This document shows, one piece after another, positions 32,274 to 41,788 of a stretch of DNA of 64,000 nucleotides. Every line of letters starts with the position of its first letter. The stretch's first letter is position 1. The translations under genes and the position numbers were made by a program. The notes beneath the pieces were generated by a model. It saw only the letters and a program-made list of their open reading frames with translations, searched no databases and was not told where the DNA came from. Source of the DNA: Pseudomonas koreensis (GTDB taxonomy: Bacteria; Pseudomonadota; Gammaproteobacteria; Pseudomonadales; Pseudomonadaceae); NCBI RefSeq assembly GCF_012986595.1, contig NZ_JAAQYM010000003.1, positions 496,001 through 560,000 on the forward strand, in the 5' to 3' direction.

Positions 32274-32777
32274 TCAGGCGTCCGGGGCTGCGGCGTTCAG
32301 GCCCAGCTCACCGAGTACGCGACCGCGGGATTCGTCGTCGGCGAGCACGCCTTCGATCGCTTTACGGAACGCAGGTGCGTTACCCAGCGGGCCTTTGAGG
32401 GCCACCAGCGCATCGCGCAGTTCCATCAGTTTTTTCAGCTCAGGCACTTGCTCGACCAGGCTGGCCGGGTTGAAGTCCTTCATCGAATTGACGCGCAGTT
32501 GCACAGCCAGCTCGTCGGCCTCGCCATCTTCCTGCAGACGGTTCGGCACGCTCAGCGTCAGACCCAGTTCTTGCTTGGCCAACACTTCGTCGAAGGTCAT
32601 CTTGTCGATGCTGATCGGCTTGCGATCTTCGATTTTGCGATCGTCCTTGCGGTGGGTGTAGTCACCGATTGCCAGCAGCTTCAGCGGCAGTTCAATCTCT
32701 TCCTGAGCACCGCCGGTGGCGGGTTTGAAGGTGACGTTGATGCGTTCCTTGGGGGCTACCGAGCCTTCTTTGGCCAT
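32274..32777 (-). CDS. tssB: Type VI secretion contractile sheath small subunit TssB
   Basis: 167 residues from ATG at 32777 (MAKEGSVAPKERINV), preceded by AAGGAGAAA; the longer upstream frame overlaps tssA. Family motifs: VTFKPATGGAQEEIELPLK, LLAIGDYTHR and the RDALVALKGPLGN helix that ClpV recognises when paired with TssC. Forms the sheath heterodimer with TssC. Confidence 0.97.
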   Translation of the reverse strand: MAKEGSVAPKERINVTFKPATGGAQEEIELPLKLLAIGDYTHRKDDRKIEDRKPISIDKMTFDEVLAKQELGLTLSVPNRLQEDGEADELAVQLRVNSMKDFNPASLVEQVPELKKLMELRDALVALKGPLGNAPAFRKAIEGVLADDESRGRVLGELGLNAAAPDA

Positions 32778-32809
32778 GGCTTTTCTCCTTGCGGTTGTGG
32801 CCCTGGGGC

Positions 32810-34372
32810 CTATTCGAGTACCACTTCGAGGTCGAGGTGGCACAGCCTGCGATAAATCTCTTCCTTGCGTTCACGCACTGCATGGTTCTGCGGCAACAAC
32901 TCGCAGCAACTGTGCAGCAGGTGCAGCACTTCCAATGCAAGATCGGGCTCCCAGGCGTGCAGGCCTGAGTCCTGTAATGTCTGATCGAGGGTTTCGAGCT
33001 GGTTCTTGGCCAGTTCGTACTTCTTGGCCATGAAGCACAGCCGCGCGAGGGCGAACTGCCAGAAAAACCGCTCGCGGCCACCATGGGCCGATTGCAGCCC
33101 CTGCTTGAGAATCTGCACGGCAGGCTTGAGGCCTTCCTTGCGCAGCAGCGGCAGCACTTCCTGCAGCGCCTTTTCCCAGGCGGGCTGGGTTTCGACGTCA
33201 TCGGTTTCGACCTTGCGCGGCGCGCTGGCGCTTTGCAGGTGCGGCATGACATTGCCGGCGATCCACGCCCGGGTGGACGGATCGGCAAACGGCGCGCCGT
33301 CATGGAAACGACATTCGATGATGCCGGGCAGGCGCTGAACCAAAAGCGCGAAGTGGATTTCCACTTCGCGCATCGCCATCTCGGCGTTGAGGTTCTGGAG
33401 ACATTCCCAGACCATCCTCTGGCCATCGAACCAGAACGGCGCCTTCGCCAGGCTCGCCTCCAGTTCCACCAGCAGGTCGGCGTATTTGCCCTGATCGAAG
33501 CGATCCTGGTACTGCTTGAGTTTGTCGACAGGCAGGCCGCGCAGCACGGTGATCTGCTCGGCGTTGCGCTCGGGCACCGCGTCGATCGGCAGCCAGAGCA
33601 AGGTGCGGTTCAGGCGCAGGGCGCGCAGGTCGGTGGCTTTCTGCTTGAGCCACCAGGCACACAACGGGCGCGCACTTTCCTGCTGGGCGCGCAAGGCCTT
33701 GTAGGCGTCTTTTTCGTTGTCGATCGGTGCGCCGGGGGTGAGCAACTGGCTCGCGGCCTGCTTGACCTGCGCCACCGCCGCGCCGACCACGCCGGGAGCG
33801 GGCTGGTTATCGGCCGCACGCTGGATCATGGTTTTCAGGCGACGGGACAGCGGCAGCAGCAGCGGCGCGTCGTCGCCCAGGTGCTCGGTGCACGCGGCAT
33901 CGAGGCCGGCCAGATGCTCGGACAACTGCCGGAACATCGGCAGCTGTTCCTTGATCGCGATGTTTTCGGTGAGCACCTGCTCCAGGCGCGGCACCAGCCA
34001 GCCGATGGCGGCGGCACGGGTGCGAGGTTTGAGCGGGTGAACGTCGGCCCAGTGGTTTTCCGACAGATGGTGCAGCAAGCCGAGGCCGGCCAGCAGCCCG
34101 GGGAAGGATTCGCGCTGGTACAACGACCAGGTCAGCCAGGCGCCGACCCGCAAATCCTTGGATTGGGTACGCAGCAGGTTTTCGCTGTTTTCACGGATTT
34201 TGAGCCAGTCGATCTGCCCGCTTTCGTGCATCGACGAGGCTTTGGCCAGCTCGCTTTCCAGCGCCTCGAATTCGCTCGAGAAACGAACGTCTTCGCCCGC
34301 GAAATTCTCTTTGGAAACAGAGACTTTTGCGAGTTCGAGGTAATGGGCGGAAAGTTTGCTTGAGTAGGACAT
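32810..34372 (-). CDS. tssA: Type VI secretion cap protein TssA (ImpA N-terminal domain)
   Basis: 520 residues. The ImpA_N domain (about 1-140) contains WLTWSLYQRESFPGLLAGLGLLHHL and ENHWADVHPLKPRTRAAAIGWL. The middle is helical, and the C-terminal VasJ-like domain (about 240-520) contains REVEIHFALLVQRLPG and RFFWQFALARLCF. TssA coordinates tail assembly. It is the first gene of the cluster; AAGG lies 6 bases before the ATG. A 715-bp gap separates it from the divergent vgrG remnant, so the cluster promoter should lie there. Confidence 0.94.
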   Translation of the reverse strand: MSYSSKLSAHYLELAKVSVSKENFAGEDVRFSSEFEALESELAKASSMHESGQIDWLKIRENSENLLRTQSKDLRVGAWLTWSLYQRESFPGLLAGLGLLHHLSENHWADVHPLKPRTRAAAIGWLVPRLEQVLTENIAIKEQLPMFRQLSEHLAGLDAACTEHLGDDAPLLLPLSRRLKTMIQRAADNQPAPGVVGAAVAQVKQAASQLLTPGAPIDNEKDAYKALRAQQESARPLCAWWLKQKATDLRALRLNRTLLWLPIDAVPERNAEQITVLRGLPVDKLKQYQDRFDQGKYADLLVELEASLAKAPFWFDGQRMVWECLQNLNAEMAMREVEIHFALLVQRLPGIIECRFHDGAPFADPSTRAWIAGNVMPHLQSASAPRKVETDDVETQPAWEKALQEVLPLLRKEGLKPAVQILKQGLQSAHGGRERFFWQFALARLCFMAKKYELAKNQLETLDQTLQDSGLHAWEPDLALEVLHLLHSCCELLPQNHAVRERKEEIYRRLCHLDLEVVLE

Positions 34373-35087
34373 CCATGGCCTTTATTTAGGATTACGGTCA
34401 TGCGCCTATTGGAGTTGCCACGGCGCGGGACAGTATCGAAGAGCAGTAAAGCGACTCATCCAATTGAGATGTGCTCTTTCAAGTGGGCGCATCGTAATCA
34501 CTATGATGGCCACTAGCAAGCATCTGATTAAACAACAAGACGAAGTGTTCATTGGGCCGTGTAGGAGATCGCCCTATATGTGACAGGGGAATCCCTGATG
34601 GCGATTTATATTGTACGCATTTGCCCAACCCCCTCAGAACCCTTGATCCAGAGCGCCCTGCTCCGAACGAAGCGTTTCGCCTCGAGCGTTCGCCCCATTA
34701 CACGGCGGCAAGCATGACAACTCTTGAAAAAAATAGAAGTAGGATTCTTCTGAAAACTTGCCGAATTTTACAAACAATTGGCCGGTGACAACGTTCAACA
34801 ACAAAAGTGCCATCAATTTGATGGCAATTCATTCTTTTGAAACTTTATTCACCTCGTGAATGGTGTACTTCAGTACCAACTCAATAATTATCGAAGTGAC
34901 GTCCTACAGTCATTTCCTTCAATCCGCACAACACTTTCACGCCGGGAATGCTCTGACGAATGTCAGAGATACTTCTTACATCAATTTATTTATCGCGTTG
35001 CTAGCTTGCCTTGGCAAATTCTTTTCGCGTGGCGATCAGGGACGATCGAACACCGCGCATCGACTCACCTTGCTTAAGGACAAGCGT
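34373..35087. other. Divergent intergenic region upstream of tssA
   Basis: 715 bases without a convincing gene. It must carry the promoter of the tss operon (minus) and that of the decayed vgrG (plus). A weak GG-N10-GC spacing, as in sigma-54 promoters, occurs at 34508-34521 on the plus strand, but flanking bases fit poorly. A small palindrome ATTCACCTCGTGAAT lies at about 34847-34861. The stretch from 34700 to 34990 is AT-rich. Confidence 0.4.
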
Positions 35088-36332
35088 ATGTTCAGTACGG
35101 GCAATTGCGCGCCTTTTAACCTGCAAATTCCCGGAGTCCACCACGACTTCAAGGTGCTCGCGTTTGAGGGTGATGAAGCCATCAGTTGCCTGTACGCCAT
35201 CCGCATCGAGCTGGTCAGTGAACGAGCGGATATCGATCTGGAGGGCCTGCTCAGTCAGCCGGCGTTTCTGCAATTCGGGTTTAACCAAGAAGGTATTCAC
35301 GGACGCATTGAAGATGTGCGGATGGGTGAAGCCGGAAATCGCCTTACCGATTACCAACTGACGCTGGTGCCGGCGTTGTACTACTTGCAGTTCAGCCATG
35401 ACCAACGGATTTTTCAGCAGCACACGGTGCCGCAGATCATCGCGCAGGTGCTCAAGGGGCACGGAATTCAAGGTGATGCGTTCACCTTTCATGCCACCCC
35501 GAACCCGCCTCGCGACTATTGCACTCAATACGCGGAAAGCGATTTTGAATTTATCCAGCGGCTGTGCGCCGAGGACGGTATCGCCTGGCATCACCAGCAT
35601 TCGATCGACGGCCATTTGCTGGTGTTCACCGATGACCAGGTGTTTCTCCCCAGGTTGGCTGCGACACCGTATAAGCGGGAATCCGGCATGGTGGCCGAGC
35701 ATCAGGTGATCAGCCGATTGGGTGTGCGTAACAGTACGCGCACCAGCTCCGTCACCCGCCGTGACTACGACCTGAAGCGCCCGAGTCTGTTGCTCGAAAG
35801 CCGCTTCACCGCCGGGTTCACGCCAACGCTCGAAGATTACCGCTATCCACTGCTGATCGAGAACGAAAGGCGCGGCAAGCAAATTGCCCGGCAGGCAGTG
35901 GAGCGCCACCGTAGCGACTACGAACTGGGCGACGGCGAAAGCGATCAGACGAATCTGCGTTGCGGTCACCTGTTTGAGCTGACCGGACACCCGCGTAAAA
36001 AGTGCAACGACCTGTGGCTTCTGCTCAGCGTTGCCCATGAAGGCCGACAGCCACAAGTGCTTGAGGAGTCCGGCCCCAGCGACGTCAAAACCGCCGATGG
36101 TTTTACCCAGGGCTACCGAAATCGCTTTAGCGTGATTCCCGCCGAGGTGGTTTTTCGGCCTCCGCTGCCTGCACCACGCCGTCCGCTGGTGACTCAGACC
36201 GCACGGGTTACAGGCCCCGAAGACGAAGACCGGAAAAAACTTTCTGCAGGGCTGATGGCAAATGGATCACGGACTACCGCGATGACATGTGTATTGGCTT
36301 GGCCCCCGGCGGTATTGCAAAAGTCTGGCTAG
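35088..36332 (+). pseudogene. Truncated vgrG (N-terminal half only)
   Basis: Frame from ATG at 35088 (AAGGA 7 bases upstream), 414 codons. Residues about 1-380 align with the gp27-like half of VgrG (DFKVLAFEGDEAISCLYAIRIEL, HGRIEDVRMGEAGNRLTDYQLTLVPAL, DLWLLLSVAHEGRQPQVLEE). Homology stops at TQTARVTGPEDE, exactly where the intact VgrG continues into its OB-fold (TAMVTGPKGEE). The last 30 codons are the wrong frame of another gene. The OB-fold and needle are missing, so it cannot act as a spike tip. Confidence 0.88.
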
Positions 36333-36493
36333 GGGGCGCTTGCCTCAAGTCTGTCGAGATTACTCGGGTCGAAGGGAGTGTAATGAAGGAAGGCCCGTAT
36401 CAAGGAAAAAACGAGGGGCGGTACGCACTGCCTCTATCACCTGAATCTAAAGCCTACATCGAAAAATTCGGCATTCCCTTCGGGAGCTGGTAA
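36230..36493 (+). pseudogene. 3' fragment of a DUF2931-type immunity lipoprotein gene
   Basis: In a frame different from the vgrG remnant, codons from about 36230 read EKTFCRADGKWITDYRDD, then CIGLAPGGIAKVWLGGACL, EITRVEG, and finish AYIEKFGIPFGSW. This is how I remember the C-terminus of DUF2931 lipoproteins, often found behind vgrG-effector genes. The N-terminal two thirds (signal, lipobox) are absent and there is no start codon of its own. It is fused head-to-tail to the vgrG remnant, marking a deletion junction near 36215-36232. Confidence 0.7.
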
Positions 36494-36506
36494 GGAGCAT
36501 TACCTC

Positions 36507-37586
36507 ATGGAATTGAAACCGCTGTTGCTCGCAACGCTGATGTGGCTTCCCGTTACCCAGGCGCATGCAGACACCCCGCCACTGGAGGGCCATTACTACC
36601 TGACAGGTGCAATGGAAATGGGCGCCGAGTTGCTGTTGCGTAAGGACGGCACCTTTTCTGCGGGTATCGCCTACGGATCGGCTGGTGGTGTCGCCAAGGG
36701 AAACTGGTATGTCGAGGAAAACACTCTCATGCTGGAGCAAGAGCCTGATGTCCAACCAGCAAAGAAGCTTTCCTACAATCTTTCTCGCGAGAGAACTCTG
36801 GTCGAACTCAAGGAATATGCCGACAAAGAAAAAAATGAGTTGGCTAAAGAGAACTACGTTTTAGAGCTACGTTACGATCACCAGCCTCCGCCGCCGCCCC
36901 TGAAGCCCGTGATGGTCAGTCTCGAGTTCGATTCAGGTCCGCCGGGTCAATTGCTCTTGAACTCGAATCAACAAACAGACCTCTGGTTTCCTTACGATCA
37001 ACACAGAACGCTGAAAAAAATTGGCTTTGGCACAGACCAGAATCACGAACCCTATCAATGGTTCGACGTCGCGGGGGATAGCCGCGCCTTCAACATTGGC
37101 TGGAAGAAACGGAAAAACCAGCCCTTAACGTTCGAACAACCAATCGGATTTGATCTGGCGACCACCACTCAATACCTGGTTCCCGAAGAGAGAGAGCGAG
37201 TTGACCATAACTATTGGTTGACGTTTTATCACTTCGATCCGGTCTCACCACCCGCGATCCGTCCAGTGGAAGTTCATTGGCAATTAGAAGACGGTTCGAC
37301 GTTGAAGGAGGTTTGGACAGACTCGCAGCAAAACACGCTGACACTGCCGTTTTCCCCAAATAAAGCATTGGCGAAAATCGGCTTACATACACAAAATTCT
37401 CCTGATGAAATCGAGTGGTTTAACGTCATGCCGGAAACTCGATGGGCGACGCTGGACTGGCAAGCCTATCCTGACCCTGCCAACGGCGATCTTTCTGTGT
37501 TGTTCAAAGATCTGCAATTGGCCATTGAGCCAAACTGCCTGGCCGTAGACTTTGGCAATGGCAAAGCCTGCTTCCGCCGCCAATAA
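36507..37586 (+). CDS. Exported protein with duplicated domain; orphan immunity candidate
   Basis: 359 residues with signal peptide (about 1-21, AHA-DTP). AAGGAG precedes the ATG. The first 110 residues resemble small beta-barrel extracytoplasmic domains (GHYYLTGAMEMGAELLLRKDGTFSAGIAYG). After a PPPPPL linker two homologous units follow: about 133-200 (TDLWFPYDQHRTLKKIGFG...WFDV...FNIGWK) and 252-325 (NTLTLPFSPNKALAKIGLH...WFNV...ATLDWQ). I do not recognise the family. It lies 14 bp after the DUF2931 fragment, so it belonged to the lost vgrG-effector island and has stayed intact. A terminator follows at 37603. Confidence 0.7.
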   Translation: MELKPLLLATLMWLPVTQAHADTPPLEGHYYLTGAMEMGAELLLRKDGTFSAGIAYGSAGGVAKGNWYVEENTLMLEQEPDVQPAKKLSYNLSRERTLVELKEYADKEKNELAKENYVLELRYDHQPPPPPLKPVMVSLEFDSGPPGQLLLNSNQQTDLWFPYDQHRTLKKIGFGTDQNHEPYQWFDVAGDSRAFNIGWKKRKNQPLTFEQPIGFDLATTTQYLVPEERERVDHNYWLTFYHFDPVSPPAIRPVEVHWQLEDGSTLKEVWTDSQQNTLTLPFSPNKALAKIGLHTQNSPDEIEWFNVMPETRWATLDWQAYPDPANGDLSVLFKDLQLAIEPNCLAVDFGNGKACFRRQ

Positions 37587-37602
37587 CCTTGCTTGCAGGC
37601 AC

Positions 37603-37643
37603 AAAAAATGGGCACCCGACCGCAATCGGTGTGCCCATTTTTT
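37603..37643. terminator. Bidirectional intrinsic terminator
   Basis: AAAAAATGGGCAC at 37603 pairs with GTGCCCATTTTTT ending at 37643. A-tract and T-tract on the two sides let it stop transcription from the exported-protein gene (plus) and from the HU gene (minus). Confidence 0.9.
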
Positions 37644-37681
37644 ATTGCGCTGCTCCCCGTTATTCAGACAGTTCGGCGCAA

Positions 37682-37957
37682 TTATGGATTAACGCTGTCT
37701 TTCAACGACTTGCCTGGCTTGAACGCCACGGTGTTGCTGGCCTTGATTTTGACCGGCTCGCCGGTTTGCGGGTTTTTGCCGGTGCGGGCGCCGCGGTGGC
37801 GTTGCAGGAAGGTGCCGAAGCCCACCAGCGTGACGCTGTCCTTGCGGTGCAGAGCGCCGGTGATTTCTTCGAGGACGGCGTTGAGAACGCGGTTGGCCTG
37901 TTCTTTGGTCAGGTCCGCTTTTTCAGCGATTGCAGCGGCGAGTTCTGGTTTACGCAT
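37682..37957 (-). CDS. hupA: DNA-binding protein HU
   Basis: 91 residues, full HU length: helical N-terminus MRKPELAAAIAEKADLTKEQA, VTLVGFGTFLQRHRGARTGKNPQTGEPVKI arm (split here across residues 42-72) and KPGKSLKD end. HU dimers bend DNA non-specifically and compact the nucleoid. Gene position beside the rubredoxin reductase matches PA5348 of P. aeruginosa and hupA of P. putida; paralogues would be elsewhere. Confidence 0.93.
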   Translation of the reverse strand: MRKPELAAAIAEKADLTKEQANRVLNAVLEEITGALHRKDSVTLVGFGTFLQRHRGARTGKNPQTGEPVKIKASNTVAFKPGKSLKDSVNP

Positions 37958-38147
37958 TAGTGAAGCCCCTTTGACGGTTTTTTGTTGTTATGTCCGTGCT
38001 GTTCTCGTTGGAACAGCGCCCAAGGCGCCGCAGGCTCTACTCTGCGGCAGACGGGAGTGAGAATGGCACGCGGATACCGGCTGCGCCAGTCTCCCCGCGA
38101 CCTTTGTAGGGGCAAAAGCGGGGTGATTCCGACAGAACGACCGGTAT

Positions 38148-39296
38148 TTACGCCAGCAGGGCCGGAAGCTGTTTGTTCAGGGCGAGTTTTTCCATCACCG
38201 CCGCGCCAGTCAGCGCGTAACCGAGCAACTGGCCGTCGGCGCTGTGGCACAGGGCCTTGATGTCGGCGCCCTGCCCTTCGACCGTCCACACGCCCTCGCT
38301 GCCGCGGGGCGGAGGCGAAACGACCAGCGGACACACCGGCGTTTTCACGGTGATCGGCATCGGGCCGTAGCTCACCGCCGTCGGGTTGCCCGCTAGGGTT
38401 TGTGCCAGCGCTCGCGCACAGCTCATGAGGGGCATCACGTACAACAGATTCAGCCCATCGACCTCGGCGCAGTCGCCCAGGGCGTAGATATTGGCGTGGG
38501 AGGTCTTCAGGTGGCGGTCGACGACAACGCCGCGGTTGACCTGCACGCCGGCAGCCGCCGCCAGATCGATGCGCGGGCGCAGGCCAATGGCCGACACCAC
38601 CAGATCGCAGGCAATGACCTGACCGTCGGACAGATGCGCCTCCAGCCCATCCGCGACTTTTTGCAGACGGGTCAGCACCGGGCCGAGGTGGAAGCGCGCA
38701 CCGAGGCTTTCCAGCCCGGCCTGCACCGCCGCCGCAGCGGCCGGGTGCAGCAGCATCGGCATGACTTGCTCGCACGGCGCCACCAGCTGCACCTCGTAAC
38801 CGCCGAGGATCAGGTCGTTGGCGAATTCGCAGCCGATCAGGCCGGCGCCGAGCAGCAATACGCGACGCTTGCCCTCGGCGGCCACGCGGAAACGTGCGTA
38901 GTCTTCGAGATCGTTGATCGGGAATACCAGATCGGCGCCATCGCCCTTGATCGGCACCCGCACGGTTTCCGCGCCCCAGGCGAGGATCAGGTCGCGGTAA
39001 TACACTGCTTCTTCGCCGATCCAAAGGCGTTTGTGGCCGGCGTCGATGCCGCTGATGCGCGTGTGGGTGCGCACCTCGGCCTTCAACTGCTCGGCCATGG
39101 CGCCGGGTTCGGCCATGCTCAGGCCATCGGCATCCTTGTTCTTGCCGAAACCGGTGGAGAGCATTGGCTTGGAGTAAGAGCGCCCGTCATCGGCGGTAAT
39201 CAGCAGCAGCGGGGTTTCGCTGTCGAGTTTGCGAAACTCCCGAGCCAGGTTGTAGCCCGCAAGCCCGGTGCCGACGATTACGACAGGTGCGCTCAT
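38148..39296 (-). CDS. rubB: Rubredoxin-NAD(+) reductase
   Basis: 382 residues. FAD-binding [13 protein letters not shown] near the N-terminus, NAD-binding [13 protein letters not shown] around residue 145, and the second FAD motif [12 protein letters not shown] around 275, the order of pyridine-nucleotide disulfide-oxidoreductase-fold flavoproteins. It passes electrons from NADH to rubredoxin, whose gene lies 21 bp upstream on the same strand. Counterpart of PA5349. Confidence 0.9.
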   Translation of the reverse strand: MSAPVVIVGTGLAGYNLAREFRKLDSETPLLLITADDGRSYSKPMLSTGFGKNKDADGLSMAEPGAMAEQLKAEVRTHTRISGIDAGHKRLWIGEEAVYYRDLILAWGAETVRVPIKGDGADLVFPINDLEDYARFRVAAEGKRRVLLLGAGLIGCEFANDLILGGYEVQLVAPCEQVMPMLLHPAAAAAVQAGLESLGARFHLGPVLTRLQKVADGLEAHLSDGQVIACDLVVSAIGLRPRIDLAAAAGVQVNRGVVVDRHLKTSHANIYALGDCAEVDGLNLLYVMPLMSCARALAQTLAGNPTAVSYGPMPITVKTPVCPLVVSPPPRGSEGVWTVEGQGADIKALCHSADGQLLGYALTGAAVMEKLALNKQLPALLA

Positions 39297-39317
39297 GCCT
39301 TACTCCTTCAGTTTTGC

Positions 39318-39485
39318 TTAGTTGATTTCGATCATTTCAAAGTCCATCTTGCCGACGCCGCAGTCGGGGCACAGCCAGTCTTCCGGCACGTCTTGCCAGG
39401 CGGTACCCGGCGCGATGCCGTCATCCGGCCAACCATCGGCTTCGTTGTAGATCAGGCCACAGACGATGCATTGCCACTTTTTCAT
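39318..39485 (-). CDS. rubA: Rubredoxin
   Basis: 55 residues. Two CxxC pairs ([12 protein letters not shown] and [10 protein letters not shown]) bind one iron, and [11 protein letters not shown] lies between them as in all rubredoxins. Small soluble electron carrier, reduced by the adjacent reductase; counterpart of PA5350/PA5351, but only one copy is present here. Confidence 0.95.
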   Translation of the reverse strand: MKKWQCIVCGLIYNEADGWPDDGIAPGTAWQDVPEDWLCPDCGVGKMDFEMIEIN

Positions 39486-39686
39486 TCAGGTACTTCCTCA
39501 GGATTCAGGCGGTGTGCCGGCACGGACGGTCGATGGGTGTTGCGCTGCCATCCGGCTCAGGGCGTTTTGTACTGATGGTGCCGGACAGATGCAAGCCTGT
39601 TCGGCGCAACGGCGACCCGGATCAATCAAAATCGCAGCACGCCATGTTAAGCTCGCCGCCTCATTTGCGGCCAATAATGACTCATT

Positions 39687-40247
39687 GTGCAACATTCAAA
39701 TGCCTGCCCGGCCCCGCTCTGGCTGACTCAAAGCCGACTGACGCCCCTTCCCGATTCGTTGACCCTCGACTGGCTGTTCGACGAAGGCTCGCTGACCCGC
39801 CGCCTGACGCGACTGTCCAGTGACGGCTTCAGCGTCACGCCGTTGTTCGAAGGCTGGGACACCCTGCGCGACGACGAATGCGTGGCGCTGGATCTGGCCG
39901 AAGGCAGCGAGGGCTGGGTGCGCGAGGTCTATCTGCGCGGTCACGGCGAGGCCTGGGTGTTCGCCCGCAGCGTAGCGTCGCGTGCCGCGCTGCAAGGCGA
40001 CGGCTTGCACATGGACGAACTGGGCAGCCGCTCGCTGGGCGAACTGCTGTTTTGCGATCAGGCGTTCCAGCGCCGTGCCATCGAAGTTTGCCACTACCCT
40101 GAACATTGGCTGCCACCTGCCGCAAAAGCGCCTGAACTGTGGGGCCGCCGTTCGCGCTTCGACCGTGGCGCGCTGAGCGTACTGGTCGCGGAAATTTTCC
40201 TGCCGAGCCTGTGGACCGCCGCCCGCGCCCATCCGGAGAACTGCTGA
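39687..40247 (+). CDS. ubiC: Chorismate pyruvate-lyase
   Basis: 186 residues starting at GTG 39687; no upstream ATG fits the frame. Family features: [25 protein letters not shown] with the product-binding Arg, RSLGELLF and [10 protein letters not shown] with the catalytic Glu. Converts chorismate to 4-hydroxybenzoate plus pyruvate, the first step to ubiquinone. Its stop shares one base with the ubiA start. Confidence 0.92.
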   Translation: MQHSNACPAPLWLTQSRLTPLPDSLTLDWLFDEGSLTRRLTRLSSDGFSVTPLFEGWDTLRDDECVALDLAEGSEGWVREVYLRGHGEAWVFARSVASRAALQGDGLHMDELGSRSLGELLFCDQAFQRRAIEVCHYPEHWLPPAAKAPELWGRRSRFDRGALSVLVAEIFLPSLWTAARAHPENC

Positions 40248-41137
40248 TGTACCAGAGCCTGCTCAAGTCCCTGAACCGTTTGAATCCACGGGCCTGGGAT
40301 TTCATTCAGCTGACGCGCATGGACAAGCCGATCGGCATTTACCTGCTGCTGTGGCCGACGCTGTGGGCGTTGTGGATTGCCGGCAAGGGCTCGCCATCGC
40401 TGGCCAACATCGTGATTTTCGTCCTCGGTGTGGTGCTGACCCGCGCCGGCGGCTGCGTGATCAACGACTGGGCCGACCGCAAGGTCGACGGCCACGTCAA
40501 ACGCACCGCGCAACGGCCGCTGGCCAGTGGCAAGATCAGTTCGAAAGAGGCGCTGGTGTTCTTCGCGCTGCTGATGGGCGTGAGCTTCCTGCTGGTGCTG
40601 TGCACCAATGCGCCGACCATCTGGCTGTCGCTGGGCGGCCTGGCGCTGGCATTCACCTACCCGTTCATGAAGCGCTACACCTATTACCCGCAAGTGGTGC
40701 TCGGCGCGGCGTTCTCGTGGGGCATGCCGATGGCATTCACCGCCGAAACCGGCGAGTTGCCGGCGGCGGCGTGGCTGCTGTGGATCGCCAATCTGCTTTG
40801 GACGGTGGGTTACGACACCTATTACGCGATGACTGATCGCGATGACGATTTGAAGATTGGCGTGAAGTCGACGGCGATTCTGTTCGGCGATGCGGATCGG
40901 GTGATCATCCTGACGCTGCAGGCGCTGTCGCTGAGTTGCCTGATGCTGGCGGGATCCAAGTTTGAACTTGGAATCTGGTTCCATCTTGGCTTGCTGGTGG
41001 CTGCCGGGTGTTATGCGTGGGAGTTCTGGTACACCCGCAGCAAGGACCGGATGCGCTGCTTCCAGGCGTTCTTGCACAACCATTGGGCCGGGCTGGCGAT
41101 TTTTGTCGGGATCGTGCTGGATTACGCATTGCGTTGA
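40247..41137 (+). CDS. ubiA: 4-hydroxybenzoate octaprenyltransferase
   Basis: 296 residues from ATG at 40247, overlapping the ubiC stop (TGATG). Multi-helix membrane protein with both Asp-rich Mg-diphosphate motifs, [15 protein letters not shown] and [12 protein letters not shown]. Attaches the polyprenyl tail to 4-hydroxybenzoate in the inner membrane. A REP pair follows the gene. Confidence 0.96.
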   Translation: MYQSLLKSLNRLNPRAWDFIQLTRMDKPIGIYLLLWPTLWALWIAGKGSPSLANIVIFVLGVVLTRAGGCVINDWADRKVDGHVKRTAQRPLASGKISSKEALVFFALLMGVSFLLVLCTNAPTIWLSLGGLALAFTYPFMKRYTYYPQVVLGAAFSWGMPMAFTAETGELPAAAWLLWIANLLWTVGYDTYYAMTDRDDDLKIGVKSTAILFGDADRVIILTLQALSLSCLMLAGSKFELGIWFHLGLLVAAGCYAWEFWYTRSKDRMRCFQAFLHNHWAGLAIFVGIVLDYALR

Positions 41138-41149
41138 TCCACAAAACCT

Positions 41150-41238
41150 GTGGTAGCGAGCCTGCTCGCGAAGGCGTCGTGTCAGTCAGCAAATGGGTTA
41201 ACTGACACACGGCTTTCGCGAGCAGGCTCGCTCCCACA
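41150..41238. repeat. REP inverted pair, type GTGGGAGCGAGCCTGCTCGC
   Basis: Arms TGTGGTAGCGAGCCTGCTCGCG and the complementary CGCGAGCAGGCTCGCTCCCACA flank about 45 bases. The left arm has one variant base. Lies between ubiA and the converging COG4315 gene. Confidence 0.9.
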
Positions 41239-41250
41239 GGGGGATTGCGG

Positions 41251-41637
41251 TTATTTCTGTGATTCGTGAACGACATGCCACATGTCTTTCATGCCATCGC
41301 CTTTCATTTCTCCAGGCTTTTCATCCTTCATGAAGGTGTACAGCGGCTTGCCGTCGTAGGCGTACTGCATCATGCCGTCATCACGCTTGATCACCGTCCA
41401 TTTGCCTTCAGCCTTGGCACCTGCCGGCGCCATCATCGGCGGCCAGTTCTTCGCACAATCGCCGTTGCACATCGACTTGCCGCCAGCGTCCTTGTCGAAC
41501 GTATAAACGGTCATGCCCTTGTGATCGACCATCATGCCGTCTTTCATCATGGCCGGTTCGGCGGCCATGGCAAATCCAGGCAGAGTCAGTGCAGCAGCCA
41601 TCAGCAGGGCTTTGAAAGAAACAGTCATTTGAGTCAT
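41251..41637 (-). CDS. Exported COG4315-type protein with YTFxxD repeats, Met-rich
   Basis: 128 residues with signal peptide (AMA-AEP). It has two copies of the Lipoprotein_15/COG4315 motif: TVYTFDKDAGGKSMCNGDCAKNWP and the later LYTFMKDEKPGE. A Cys pair (CNGDC) and many Met and His residues (AMMKDGMMVDHKG, MKGDGMKDMWHVVH) suggest possible metal binding. No lipobox Cys is seen. Function in this family is unknown. Counterparts occur near phoB in related genomes as far as I recall. Confidence 0.8.
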   Translation of the reverse strand: MTQMTVSFKALLMAAALTLPGFAMAAEPAMMKDGMMVDHKGMTVYTFDKDAGGKSMCNGDCAKNWPPMMAPAGAKAEGKWTVIKRDDGMMQYAYDGKPLYTFMKDEKPGEMKGDGMKDMWHVVHESQK

Positions 41638-41717
41638 GGAAACCTTCTTTTGTGGTTGTCAGGATTCGGACTTAGAGCTTAGTCCAGGATCCCGCCATCC
41701 GCCGGGCGACTAAAATA

Positions 41718-41735
41718 CTGTCACACGACTGCAAT
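41718..41735 (+). promoter_or_regulatory. Pho box upstream of phoB
   Basis: CTGTCACACGACTGCAAT, 53 bases before the phoB ATG, matches the PhoB-binding consensus CTGTCAT-N4-CTGTCAT at 11 of 14 fixed positions, consistent with autoregulation of phoBR. Confidence 0.65.
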
Positions 41736-41788
41736 AATTCCGTTATCTAATGCGGCGCAAGACAGTTAAATGACAAGAGGATTAAGGC

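Noticed and set aside
30296..32398. A 700-codon plus-strand frame opposite tssE and tssC
   Set aside because: Shadow of the sheath gene tssC; no ribosome-binding site or known motif.
30356..34372. Missing hcp in the T6SS cluster as a sign of a broken system
   Set aside because: H2-type clusters of Pseudomonas normally carry hcp elsewhere; all other core genes here are full length.
34508..34521. GG-N10-GC spacing suggestive of a sigma-54 promoter upstream of the vgrG remnant
   Set aside because: Surrounding bases deviate from TGGCAC and TTGC, it faces the decayed gene rather than tssA, and such spacing occurs by chance.
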